DNA of 64,000 nucleotides from an uncultured Candidatus Melainabacteria bacterium (GTDB lineage Bacteria; Cyanobacteriota; Vampirovibrionia; Gastranaerophilales; Gastranaerophilaceae): NCBI GenBank assembly GCA_947570135.1, contig CANOTP010000002.1, positions 62,001 through 126,000 of the forward strand. Direction: 5' to 3'. Under the pieces are notes generated by a model. The model was not told the origin of the DNA. It worked only from the letters and a program-made list of their open reading frames with translations, and did no database searches. The position numbers were made by a program, and so were the translations under genes. Shown in pieces: positions 31,896 through 40,654 of this stretch (position 1 is the stretch's first letter; every line of letters starts with the position of its first letter).

Positions 31896-33905
31896 TTGGA
31901 AAACGTAGATAATAAAGAACTAAAGAAAAACACAAAAGGAAAGAGTAAGACCTTAAATTCTAATCCTATCAGCAAGGCTAAAGTGCCTATTGAAGGGATT
32001 AAGATGATTTCGGTTCCAAAAAATTCTGTGCCAAATGAGAATGCGGCTCAGGTAGAAGAACTGAAATTAAAGAAAACCCGCAAAAGCCTTAATAACTTGA
32101 TTAAGCCTATTTCTGTTGCGGAAGAAGCAAGTCTTGGCAGTATTGTTGAAACTATTAATAATTTCAATATTACAAGAACCAAACCGCGTTCTTATACAAA
32201 TACTTATACGCAAAGCACTAATCCTATAAGCTCAAATATCAATTATTTTGAGATATTTAGAAGTTTTTCCGAGGCTTTTCAAAATAATAAAAACCTTGTA
32301 GATTTATTTGCCAAGTTGAATGATATTTTTGTGAACAAGTTAAAATGTAATTTTATTGCATTTGGTTTGTTGCATGAAAAATCAAAATGTATTAATTTGA
32401 AATTATTTAGCAAAACGGGTAACACATACTCTTCAAAAGTTTTCCTTTCTGATGAAAATAACCCGATTATAAAAAGTTTCCAAAATAAAATTATAATTGA
32501 TAAAGACAACATCAATTATTTAAACATTCCGTATTTGATGAAAACGAGTTCTGTTATCGTTCCGATGATGTCTGTTAACAAATGTATCGGTGTAATGTTG
32601 ATTGGACAAGATGTGGCAAATATAAAAGTCAGTCTTGCGACATTTTTTGCTAATTATATGGCTATGTTTATTCACAATTATCAACTTCTTGAACAAACAA
32701 GTAAATTTGCAAATACTGATACTTTAACATCATTATACAATCACAGAGGTTTTCAGGAAGTTCTTGCTAATGAACTTAACAGAGCAAAAGAAACTAATAA
32801 TCCGCTTTCAGTGGTGATGTTTGATGTTAATAATATCTCAAAAATTAATAGGGAACTCGGTCACGCTAAAGGTGATGAAGTTATTAAAACAATTGCGGAA
32901 AAAATTAAGCAAAACATTCGTGCAAAAGATTCTGCAGGTCGTTACGGCGGTGACGAAATTGCTGTAATATTACCAAATACTGATACAAAAGATGCAAAAT
33001 ATCTTGCAGAATATATTACATATTGTCTGTCTTGCTGTTTTGTGGATGATGTCGGACCAATTAAGGTATCTGTCGGGATTTCAACATATCCCGAGTGCAC
33101 AGTTGATCAGGAAAAACTGCTTATTTTGGCGGAACAAGCTATGTTTATTTCGCAAGCCAGAGGTTACAAAGAAGGTATGTCTGCAATTGTAAGTTCATCT
33201 GACTTTAACTTCTGGGATGATATGGCGCTAAATTCTTTTGCGGAAGTTCTTGCAAAACGCCACTCTCAAATCGGTATAAACTTTGAAGAAGAACTTGTTC
33301 ATAAGTTTAACCAAGAAGAAATAATGAACCATTCTCACTTAATGGAAATGGTTACATCACTGGCAGGCGCAATTGATGCCAAAGACCCTTATACAAAAGG
33401 TCACTCAACATCGGTTTCAAGATACTCCGAAGCTTTAGCCCGTGCAGTTCGTTTGCCTGAGCAGGAAGTTGAACGGATTAAAATTGGAGCGTTACTGCAC
33501 GATGTCGGAAAAATAGGTATTCCTGAGTCAGTTTTGAAAAAGCCCGGTAAATTAACCGATCAGGAATGGGAAATTATGAAACAACACCCGACAATCGGCG
33601 CGGAAAAAGTACTGGAACCAAATGATGCGCTTAGAGACTTAATTCCTATTGTCAAGTATCACCACGAAAGACTTGACGGTAAAGGTTATCCTGAACAGTT
33701 GAAAGGTAATGAAATCCCGCTTGCTGCAAGGATTGTGTCGGTAGCTGATGCTTATCACGCGCTTGTCAGTGACAGACCTTACAGAAAAGGCATGCCGATT
33801 GAAAAAGCCTGCGCAATCCTTAAAGAAGGTGCGGGAACCCAATGGGACAGCGATTTGGTTCGTCAGTTTATATCAATCGCACCGTCACTCACAACAAATG
33901 TTTAA
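31896..33905 (+). CDS. GAF-like/GGDEF/HD-GYP cyclic-di-GMP protein
   Basis: Domains in 669 aa: a disordered Lys/Asn-rich N terminus (1-105), a GAF-like sensor (about 120-265), a GGDEF domain (TDTLTSLYNHRGFQ; RYGGDEIAVILPNTD, so GGDEI) and a complete HD-GYP phosphodiesterase (KGHSTSVSRYSEALA, ALLHDVGKIGIPE, YHHERLDGKGYPEQL). It should hydrolyse c-di-GMP; the GGDEF part may be catalytic or a GTP sensor. The TTG start at 31896 is forced by a stop at 31869 and lack of a nearby ATG. Cytosolic. Confidence 0.92.
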   Translation: MENVDNKELKKNTKGKSKTLNSNPISKAKVPIEGIKMISVPKNSVPNENAAQVEELKLKKTRKSLNNLIKPISVAEEASLGSIVETINNFNITRTKPRSYTNTYTQSTNPISSNINYFEIFRSFSEAFQNNKNLVDLFAKLNDIFVNKLKCNFIAFGLLHEKSKCINLKLFSKTGNTYSSKVFLSDENNPIIKSFQNKIIIDKDNINYLNIPYLMKTSSVIVPMMSVNKCIGVMLIGQDVANIKVSLATFFANYMAMFIHNYQLLEQTSKFANTDTLTSLYNHRGFQEVLANELNRAKETNNPLSVVMFDVNNISKINRELGHAKGDEVIKTIAEKIKQNIRAKDSAGRYGGDEIAVILPNTDTKDAKYLAEYITYCLSCCFVDDVGPIKVSVGISTYPECTVDQEKLLILAEQAMFISQARGYKEGMSAIVSSSDFNFWDDMALNSFAEVLAKRHSQIGINFEEELVHKFNQEEIMNHSHLMEMVTSLAGAIDAKDPYTKGHSTSVSRYSEALARAVRLPEQEVERIKIGALLHDVGKIGIPESVLKKPGKLTDQEWEIMKQHPTIGAEKVLEPNDALRDLIPIVKYHHERLDGKGYPEQLKGNEIPLAARIVSVADAYHALVSDRPYRKGMPIEKACAILKEGAGTQWDSDLVRQFISIAPSLTTNV

Positions 33906-33910
33906 CAAAA

Positions 33911-33952
33911 AGAAGCGACCTCTTGAATCTCAAGAGGTCGCTTCTTGTTCTG
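33911..33952. terminator. Terminator (copy 2 of a twin sequence)
   Basis: Perfect 16-base stem AGAAGCGACCTCTTGA / TCAAGAGGTCGCTTCT around ATC. It shares the 14-base arms of the terminator at 30540. It lies between two convergent genes. Confidence 0.85.
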
Positions 33953-33956
33953 TTTA

Positions 33957-34565
33957 TTAGCATAATACATATTGACTTTTATCTAAATGGTCCCTATCAG
34001 GATAATACGGTAAAATATCAGGTTTTTCAGGCTTAAAATTACCAATAGTAATTTTGCTTACATCCGCCAGCCAATTATCCTTTTCATTCGGATATTTTGT
34101 ATGACGACCTGCTTCCATTGCTAAATCAGGGTTAGCGTTTTCTATTTCAATACAAGCTGCCATTGCCTGAAAATATCTTGATTTGTCAGGTTCTTCAAGT
34201 TTTGTCGGGTCGAACTTTTGCATTGCAAGCATCATTAAAATAGGATTGTTGTTTTGCTTATGTTTTGCTTCAATTTCTTCCATTGTTTTTCTTGCTTCTG
34301 CGTAAGTTATGCCCATTGAAGATTTTTTCTGGTCTAATTTTTCTAATGCAGCATCTTGTTTGGCTTTTAGTTCTTGAAGTTTTTTGATAAGTTCATCTAA
34401 GTTTTCATTACCGCCAAGAAGGCTTACAGGTACTTGTGTTTGGTCTTTAAAAAATTCATTTAATTTTTTCTTTTTCTCAACTTCTTCAGGTGTAAGCTGT
34501 ATACAGCATCCTGTTGTTGCTGTAGAATCGTTTTGTGCAATCGGACGTAGTGATAAGTCTGCCAT
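33957..34565 (-). CDS. Hypothetical coiled-coil protein, 202 aa
   Basis: An N-terminal stretch (MADLSLRPIAQNDSTATTGC) precedes a long Lys/Glu-rich coiled coil (ELIKKLQELKAKQDAALEKL, AEARKTMEEIEAKHKQ) and a Pro-rich end (KPDILPYYPDRDHLDKSQY). There is no signal peptide. AAGGGG precedes the ATG. Unrecognised. Confidence 0.65.
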   Translation of the reverse strand: MADLSLRPIAQNDSTATTGCCIQLTPEEVEKKKKLNEFFKDQTQVPVSLLGGNENLDELIKKLQELKAKQDAALEKLDQKKSSMGITYAEARKTMEEIEAKHKQNNNPILMMLAMQKFDPTKLEEPDKSRYFQAMAACIEIENANPDLAMEAGRHTKYPNEKDNWLADVSKITIGNFKPEKPDILPYYPDRDHLDKSQYVLC

Positions 34566-34682
34566 AGTAAATTTTCCCCTTATTTTTTATGTTACTCTAA
34601 ATAAATATTTATTAGTATATTTATATAAACAAAATTTCTTTGAAAAAATTGCCTGAAGTTGAAAAATTTTGTAACAAAAAAG

Positions 34683-34711
34683 AAAGAATCCCGTTTTGGG
34701 ATTCTTTTTTA
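34683..34711. terminator. Terminator downstream of the murA operon
   Basis: Stem AAAGAATCCC / GGGATTCTTT around GTTTT, with T-runs in both directions; on the minus strand it closes murA and the 112-aa gene. Confidence 0.8.
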
Positions 34712-34753
34712 CCTTCCACATTTTCTACCTACTACACTAATCACAGCCGCTCT

Positions 34754-35092
34754 CTATAGCTGTACGTTTTTGCTTTCGTATTCAATACCCATTTCTTTAA
34801 GGGTTTTAATAAAATTTTGAGCACAAATTCTTTGTGCTTCAGGCGGTACGATTCTCAGGATTTCGACTGTTCTTGAAATCACAGGGTCTTTATCGTACCA
34901 ACGGTTATTCGCATTTACGGGTTTAACCATTGCGTAAAATTTATCAATTGTTTCTTTAGAAACTTTTTCTTCAATTTTTTGCAGGAAAATCTCTGCTTGA
35001 GCTCTTAATTCTGTCTGATAGTTTCTTAAAAGCTCAATAACTTCTAATAATAACGGGTCATGATCATACCAACGTTTATAAGTAGGACTCAT
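34754..35092 (-). CDS. Internally duplicated RWYDxDP protein, 112 aa
   Basis: Two tandem copies of about 50 residues: KRWYDHDPLLLEVIELLRNY ... AEIFLQKIEE and NRWYDKDPVISRTVEILRIV ... AQNFIKTLKEMG. Each is an RWYDxDP loop followed by two amphipathic helices. Soluble. Its start overlaps the murA 3' end by 17 bases, so the two are translationally coupled. I do not recognise the family. The link to murA suggests, but does not show, a cell-wall role. Confidence 0.75.
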   Translation of the reverse strand: MSPTYKRWYDHDPLLLEVIELLRNYQTELRAQAEIFLQKIEEKVSKETIDKFYAMVKPVNANNRWYDKDPVISRTVEILRIVPPEAQRICAQNFIKTLKEMGIEYESKNVQL

Positions 35093-36395
35093 TATGTGTA
35101 CCCTCCGTTAGGTTCATCTGGGAATCTTCGTTTCTACGTTCGATTTTCCCTCCTAACAATCTTATCTTACTTTCGAAGTTTTCGTATCCTCTATCTATAT
35201 GATGTAGTTTTTCTACAACGGAATTGCCGTCAGCCATAAGTGCTGCGACAACTAAAGATGCTCCTGCACGCAAATCGCTTGCGGTTAAAGTTGCTCCTGA
35301 AAGCTTTTTAACACCTTTAATGATTGCGTGGTTTCTGTCCTGGTGAATATCAGCACCCATTCTGTTAAGGTCAGGAACTTGCATAAACCTGTTTTCATAA
35401 AGGCTTTCGGTAATAATTCCGACGCCGTTTGCTGTTGTCAAAAGTGTCATTGCCATAGACTGTAAGTCTGTCGGGAATCCGGGGTATGGCTGTGTGACAA
35501 AATTTATTGAATTTAAGCGGTTTTTGCAGCTTACTTCCATTGAAGTCGGGTCTAAAAGCTTGATATTCGCGCCCATTTTTAACAATTTATCCGTAAAGAA
35601 TGTTAAATGAGCAGGGTAGATATTTTTGATAATACCTTTACCTTTTGTTGCGATAATCGCTGTCATATAGGTTCCTGCTTCGATTCTGTCAGGAATTGTT
35701 GTGTATTCAATCGGATGAAGGTCTGTCTGTTTAACACCGTTAATGATGATTTCAGAAGTTCCCGCACCGATAATGTCTGCTCCCATTGTGTTTAAGAAGT
35801 TAGCAAGGTCTACGATTTCAGGTTCTTGTGCTGCGTTTTGAATCTTTGTTGAACCTTCAGCAAGAACAGATGCTAACATTATGTTTTCTGTAGCTCCCAC
35901 TGACGGGATGTCTAAGTAAACATCAGAACCGACAAGTTTGTTGGTTTTAGCATGAACATAGCCGTTTTCGATTTTAATTTTAGCGCCCAGTGCTTCAAGT
36001 CCTCTGATGTGGAAATCAACACGTCTTTCGCCTATCGCACAACCTCCCGGGAGTGCCACACGGGCTTCTTTACAACGAGAAACCAATGCGCCCAAAACAA
36101 TAAATGATGCTCTCATTTTGCTTACCAATTCGTAACTTGCGGTTACATTAGTAATGTCTGTCGCATCAATTGTCAGGGATTTTTCTTCTCTGTTATAACT
36201 TGTTTTACAGCCTAATTGTGCAATTACGCTGAGCATAATTTCGACGTCCGTTAAATCAGGCACATTATAAATCTTTGATTCGCCTTTTGCAAGAATCGCA
36301 GCTGCCATAAGTTTTAGCACCGAGTTTTTTGCGCCGCCTATTGAAACTTCACCTTTTAGAGGGGTTCCGCCTTTTATATAAAATCTTTCTACCAA
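35076..36395 (-). CDS. murA: UDP-N-acetylglucosamine 1-carboxyvinyltransferase
   Basis: First committed step of peptidoglycan synthesis, adding enolpyruvate to UDP-GlcNAc. The active-site loop LPGGCAIGERRVDFHI keeps the Cys (residue 119) that fosfomycin attacks. GGAKNSVLKLMAAAIL, PSVGATENIMLASVLAEG, TTIPDRIEAGTYM, PGFPTDLQSMAM and DLRAGASLVVAALMA are the family blocks. The start is TTG with GGAGG 5 bases upstream. 439 aa; the last 18 residues are an extra polar tail overlapping the next gene. Confidence 0.97.
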   Translation of the reverse strand: MVERFYIKGGTPLKGEVSIGGAKNSVLKLMAAAILAKGESKIYNVPDLTDVEIMLSVIAQLGCKTSYNREEKSLTIDATDITNVTASYELVSKMRASFIVLGALVSRCKEARVALPGGCAIGERRVDFHIRGLEALGAKIKIENGYVHAKTNKLVGSDVYLDIPSVGATENIMLASVLAEGSTKIQNAAQEPEIVDLANFLNTMGADIIGAGTSEIIINGVKQTDLHPIEYTTIPDRIEAGTYMTAIIATKGKGIIKNIYPAHLTFFTDKLLKMGANIKLLDPTSMEVSCKNRLNSINFVTQPYPGFPTDLQSMAMTLLTTANGVGIITESLYENRFMQVPDLNRMGADIHQDRNHAIIKGVKKLSGATLTASDLRAGASLVVAALMADGNSVVEKLHHIDRGYENFESKIRLLGGKIERRNEDSQMNLTEGTHNESYL

Positions 36396-36541
36396 CTTAG
36401 CCTCCGAAAGAAATCTTCATCATATCTTACTATATATAATAATACAATCCAAACGCTTTGATGTAAATAAATTAAATTATGTAAAGATAATTAGTCTATA
36501 TATATGACAAATTTCGGTGATTTATTTCATATAATAAAAAA

Positions 36542-37231
36542 ATGGACGAAAAGGTTTTAGACCAAAAATACGTAGATTTTATACAGGATTTGATAGATCA
36601 AGTTGCGCCATTATTGCCTGAAGATGTAAATGAGCTGCAAAAAAGCTACCTGGTTGCGAATATGAAAAAATCAGCAACACTTTTGGCTGAATCCATGCAG
36701 GATACCGAGGAATTTAGGATTCTGTCGTTTGAAAGTCAGTGTTTTTATATACAGGTGATGGCTGAATGGTCGTTTCACAAGGAAATTGACCTGTTTCGTT
36801 CAGGGATTCCCGCAAAGTATTGGAAAGTTGTTATGCAAAAGATTTGGTACGCGATGTGGGAAGTTATGTATGCGTGCGTGAAAAACGAGGCGCCCGAAAC
36901 GGTTGTATTATCGCTTGTTGAGCGGTTTGTGAACAGAACTTATAATGATGCGGTTGAAGAGTTAAAAGAATCGGAAGTTATTGACGATACGGTCGAAGAA
37001 CAAGCCAAAGAACAGTCAAATATTGATAAAATGGCAAAAGAGATTAAGGCAAATAACGAGGTTAATGAACTAAAAGAACGGATAAAAACGATTACCTCGC
37101 GAATAGTTCTGGCGATTGTAATAAGTATGATTGTAACCGTTGTGATTTTGAAGTTTAAAATTATCGGTTTAGCAACTATCATGTCGCTTTTGGTTGTGTA
37201 TAATTTGGTTCCGTTTAGGGGTAAAGGGTAG
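36542..37231 (+). CDS. Membrane-anchored hypothetical protein, 229 aa
   Basis: About 175 soluble, acidic, helical residues (VDFIQDLIDQVAPLLPEDVN, AEWSFHKEIDLFRSGIPAKY) are followed by two C-terminal membrane helices (VLAIVISMIVTVVILKF; IIGLATIMSLLVVYNLVPF). That is a tail-anchored layout with most of the protein cytosolic. No Shine-Dalgarno; TATAAT ends 6 bases before the ATG with six A between. Unrecognised. Confidence 0.7.
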   Translation: MDEKVLDQKYVDFIQDLIDQVAPLLPEDVNELQKSYLVANMKKSATLLAESMQDTEEFRILSFESQCFYIQVMAEWSFHKEIDLFRSGIPAKYWKVVMQKIWYAMWEVMYACVKNEAPETVVLSLVERFVNRTYNDAVEELKESEVIDDTVEEQAKEQSNIDKMAKEIKANNEVNELKERIKTITSRIVLAIVISMIVTVVILKFKIIGLATIMSLLVVYNLVPFRGKG

Positions 37232-37344
37232 GATTGTCAATTTAATATCTGGCTATTGTCACTCCGTGCTATATGCCTGTGGAGTTAATTAACATTGTAT
37301 TTTATAATAAAAATATTCATTAAATAGCACGGAAAGGAGAAAAA

Positions 37345-37590
37345 ATGGAGAAAAGGGAAGAAATAAGAATGGGTATGAGTCGTTTGTCTTTTGACGTGTG
37401 GGAAGTTTATGCGTTTATTAGGATTCTGGTTGTTGCTTTAAAACATAACGAAGATTTCTTGCGTGAAGGGGATGAGATATTGTATGTATTAACCCTTGCA
37501 GAAATTTTTGAAGAACAAATGGAAGCTATTCCTAAAAAATTTGATATATTATCATTAGAGTTTGCTGATATAAAATTAGAAACGACCTGA
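37345..37590 (+). CDS. Small hypothetical protein, 81 aa
   Basis: Starts MEKREEIRMGMSRLSFDVWE; a helical, acidic soluble protein. GGAAAGGAG precedes the ATG. Just before it a 10-base inverted repeat (TCCGTGCTAT at 37263, ATAGCACGGA at 37324) ends at the Shine-Dalgarno. The terminator stem at 37579 overlaps the last codons and stop. Unrecognised. Confidence 0.65.
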   Translation: MEKREEIRMGMSRLSFDVWEVYAFIRILVVALKHNEDFLREGDEILYVLTLAEIFEEQMEAIPKKFDILSLEFADIKLETT

Positions 37591-37605
37591 AATTAGGTCG
37601 TTTCT
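37579..37605. terminator. Terminator overlapping a stop codon, between convergent genes
   Basis: Stem GAAACGACCT / AGGTCGTTTC around GAAATT. It includes the stop codon of the 81-aa gene and lies 9 bases from the rpoD 3' end, so it can serve both strands. Confidence 0.75.
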
Positions 37606-37613
37606 TAAATTTA

Positions 37614-38705
37614 TTATTCAACGTATTCTTCTAAGCGTTTTTTGCGGTTCGGGTGACGCAATTTTCTTAGTGCTTTTGCTTCGATTTGTCTGATACGTTC
37701 ACGGGTTACGCCGAAAAGCTGTCCGACTTCTTCCAATGTTCTTTGGCGTCCGTCATCCATTCCGAAACGTAATCTCAATACGTCGCGTTCGCGAGGTGAC
37801 AATGTGCAAAGAACTTCGGCAAGGTCTTCTTTCAAAAGTTCGGAAGCTACCATTTTTACAGGAGCGTCAGCTTCTTTGTCTTCGATAAAATCGCCCAAAC
37901 GAGAATCTTCTTCTTTACCGATTGGAGTTTCCAATGATAGCGGTTCCTGAGCTATTTTAATGATTTCACGAAGTTTCGGGATAGAAACATTCATCTCTGC
38001 TGCTAATTCGTCTTCTGTTGGTTTTCTTGACAAGTCTTGAGCAAGTTTTCTTGTAACCTTTTTCAACTTGTTGATAGTTTCAACCATGTGAACAGGGATT
38101 CTGATTGTTCTTGCCTGATCAGCAATCGCACGTGTAATTGCTTGTCTAATCCACCATGTTGCATAAGTTGAGAATTTGAAACCTCTTTCGTGGTCAAATT
38201 TTTCAGCCGCACGGATTAAACCCAAATTACCTTCTTGAATAAGGTCTAAGAACAACATTCCGCGTCCTACGTACTTTTTAGCGATACTTACAACCAAACG
38301 AAGGTTAGCTTGAACAAGTTTTCTTTTTGCGATAGCACCCGGGGTGCCGCCTTCTAAGATTTTTCTTGCAAGTTCGATTTCTTCGTTTGCTGATAAAAGT
38401 TTAATTCTTCCGATTTCTCGTAAATAAAGTCTAACGGGATCATCTATTGCAATGTTTTTAGGGATTTCCATATCGGAAGGGTCAACTTCTTCTGTGTTAT
38501 GAAGCATAAAAATATCTTCTGAGTTAACTTTATCTCCCATTTTTGAAGTTACGATATCTTCGATATTATCTGTTGAAATATCAACATTCATGTAATTAAT
38601 ATCATGGTCGGATTCTATAACTGAATCTTCGCTAATATCTTGTAAATCAAGTGTTTCATCTTCCATTACACTGACTATTGAAGAGCTTTGTCTTTTCTTT
38701 GTCAT
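37614..38705 (-). CDS. rpoD: RNA polymerase primary sigma factor
   Basis: Sigma-70 group 1 factor, 363 aa: region 1.2 [20 protein letters not shown], region 2 [20 protein letters not shown] ... [20 protein letters not shown], region 3 [20 protein letters not shown], and region 4 [20 protein letters not shown] with [20 protein letters not shown]. The N terminus (about 85 acidic residues) lacks a recognisable region 1.1. Its ATG follows directly on the dnaG stop, no gap, with GGAG inside the dnaG end, so translation is coupled. Confidence 0.97.
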   Translation of the reverse strand: MTKKRQSSSIVSVMEDETLDLQDISEDSVIESDHDINYMNVDISTDNIEDIVTSKMGDKVNSEDIFMLHNTEEVDPSDMEIPKNIAIDDPVRLYLREIGRIKLLSANEEIELARKILEGGTPGAIAKRKLVQANLRLVVSIAKKYVGRGMLFLDLIQEGNLGLIRAAEKFDHERGFKFSTYATWWIRQAITRAIADQARTIRIPVHMVETINKLKKVTRKLAQDLSRKPTEDELAAEMNVSIPKLREIIKIAQEPLSLETPIGKEEDSRLGDFIEDKEADAPVKMVASELLKEDLAEVLCTLSPRERDVLRLRFGMDDGRQRTLEEVGQLFGVTRERIRQIEAKALRKLRHPNRKKRLEEYVE

Positions 38706-40592
38706 CTAAATTTTCTCCGATTTTTGTCTAATTTTCTTTATTTTATCTCTTAGTTGTATTTGAATTTTAAGGGCTTGAGGGTCATCATCGCTGATTCCTC
38801 TGTATAGTTGCTTTGTTTTCCTGGTTTCTTCAACCCGTTTGCAATGATTAATTTTTGCAATTGCTTCATTGATTACGTTTTTGAAATCTTCATCGCTCAG
38901 ACCTTTATACACTTCCGATAATCCTATCAACTCCTGTAAAACTGCCTGAGCCTCAGGGGTTTCAACGAATTCGGTATATAAATGTTCTATTAATTCTTTC
39001 ACATTATTTACGGTATATATTAATTTGTCAATTGTAGATTTTACATTTATTAATATTTCGTCGTCAAATTCTGTGTCACCGATTAATTCATTTATTTGAG
39101 TAAATGTATAAGGGCTGTCGTTTACCAAAAAAACGCTCAATAAATTTTTTTGCGCTTTTTTTAAAACGGAATCTTTTTTTGTTACATTCTTAATAATTCT
39201 TTCTGTCTGAGGAAGGTTAGCACGTTCAAAAACCTTCATCTCGGAACGGATTGCGCCTGCTTCAATTCCTAAAGTCTGCGCTACCATATCAATGTATTCA
39301 GAACGGATTATTCGGTTTTTGATTTCTGATAAGACAGGAATTATTTGTTTTATAAACTGAGCTTTTTCTTGCGGAGTTTTATAGTTGTCTTTGGTTTTCA
39401 AAATGTTATTCAGTTGAAAATCAATGAATAACGGAGCGCTTTCCATATACATTTTATAAGCGTCAGCGCCGACAGAGCGTACAAATTCATCAGGGTCTTT
39501 ACCTTCAGGTGGTGCAATTACTCTTATTTCGCAGGCGTATTTGTCTTTGTCTGATGCTACATAGCTTTCGTCAAACTGTTTTATGTCACCTAATCCCGCG
39601 AATACATCTTTAATAATCTCTGCTCCGCGTGCGGTTGCCTTTTGACCTGCCGAATCCGTGTCAAAAGACAGATAAATTCTTCTTGATTTTGTGTATCTTG
39701 ACAGTAATTTTACGTGATCTGCGGTTAGTGAGGTTCCGCAAGATGCTACGCAGTTTTCTATCCCGTGTGCTTGGGAAGATATTACGTCAAAATATCCTTC
39801 CATTAAAATAACAGAATCGTTTTCTCGGATTGAATCTTTTGCGGTATAAAGCCCGTAAAGTAATCTGCCTTTGTTATATATTAATGAGTCTGATGAGTTT
39901 AAGTATTTTGGTGTTTGGTCTTTTTCCAAAGCTCGAGCACCAAACGCTACAAACTCGCCGTTTTCGTTCTGTATCGGAATAATTACACGATTGCGGAATC
40001 TGTCTATATATCCGGCTTTTTCACTTTTTACTATCAAGCCCGCTTTTTCCAAAACTTCGTTTGAAAAGTCTTTCCTTAGCTCATCATAAAGTACTGTATA
40101 GGCTTTTGGGGCAATTCCGATATGGAATTTTTTTATAATATCAGCTCCGATTCCGCGCTTTGTAAGATATTTTAAGGCGATTTCAGCATTTGGATCTTTT
40201 TGGCGTATTAATAAATCATGATAATACTCGGCTGCAACCATTGTTGCTGCGAGCATTTGTTCTTTTAACTCTTTTGAACCCGAATTCCCGCGGTGAGATT
40301 TTGGAACTTCAAGTCCGAACTTCTCTGCCAAATCTCCGATGACATCTTTAAATTCAAGGTTGCGGATTTTCATGATGAATTTTAAAGCGTCACCCGCTTC
40401 TCCACAGCTGAAACACTTATAAATCCCTAAATGCGGGGTTATGCAAAATGACGGGTTCTTGTCCTTGTGAAACGGACATAATCCCCAGTAGTTGTTACCT
40501 TTTTTCTTTAAAACAACATACTCGGATACGACGTCTACGATATCTAAACGTTCTTTTATTTGTTGTATTACTTCATCCCACGTTTCAGCCAT
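38706..40592 (-). CDS. dnaG: DNA primase
   Basis: Synthesises replication primers. CHC2 zinc domain CPFHKDKNPSFCITPHLGIY KCFSCGEAGD (about 40-72), then a TOPRIM domain with LMEGYFDVISSQAHGIENCV and the DTDSAG metal site (YLSFDTDSAGQKATARG), then a C-terminal helicase-binding region. 628 aa, normal. No Shine-Dalgarno; the extended -10 TGTTACAAT ends 6 bases before the ATG, so a leaderless dnaG-rpoD message is likely. Confidence 0.97.
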   Translation of the reverse strand: MAETWDEVIQQIKERLDIVDVVSEYVVLKKKGNNYWGLCPFHKDKNPSFCITPHLGIYKCFSCGEAGDALKFIMKIRNLEFKDVIGDLAEKFGLEVPKSHRGNSGSKELKEQMLAATMVAAEYYHDLLIRQKDPNAEIALKYLTKRGIGADIIKKFHIGIAPKAYTVLYDELRKDFSNEVLEKAGLIVKSEKAGYIDRFRNRVIIPIQNENGEFVAFGARALEKDQTPKYLNSSDSLIYNKGRLLYGLYTAKDSIRENDSVILMEGYFDVISSQAHGIENCVASCGTSLTADHVKLLSRYTKSRRIYLSFDTDSAGQKATARGAEIIKDVFAGLGDIKQFDESYVASDKDKYACEIRVIAPPEGKDPDEFVRSVGADAYKMYMESAPLFIDFQLNNILKTKDNYKTPQEKAQFIKQIIPVLSEIKNRIIRSEYIDMVAQTLGIEAGAIRSEMKVFERANLPQTERIIKNVTKKDSVLKKAQKNLLSVFLVNDSPYTFTQINELIGDTEFDDEILINVKSTIDKLIYTVNNVKELIEHLYTEFVETPEAQAVLQELIGLSEVYKGLSDEDFKNVINEAIAKINHCKRVEETRKTKQLYRGISDDDPQALKIQIQLRDKIKKIRQKSEKI

Positions 40593-40654
40593 AATAAAAT
40601 TGTAACATCAACATAATTTTTAGAACAATTTTTTCATCTTTTCGGATGATAAAT

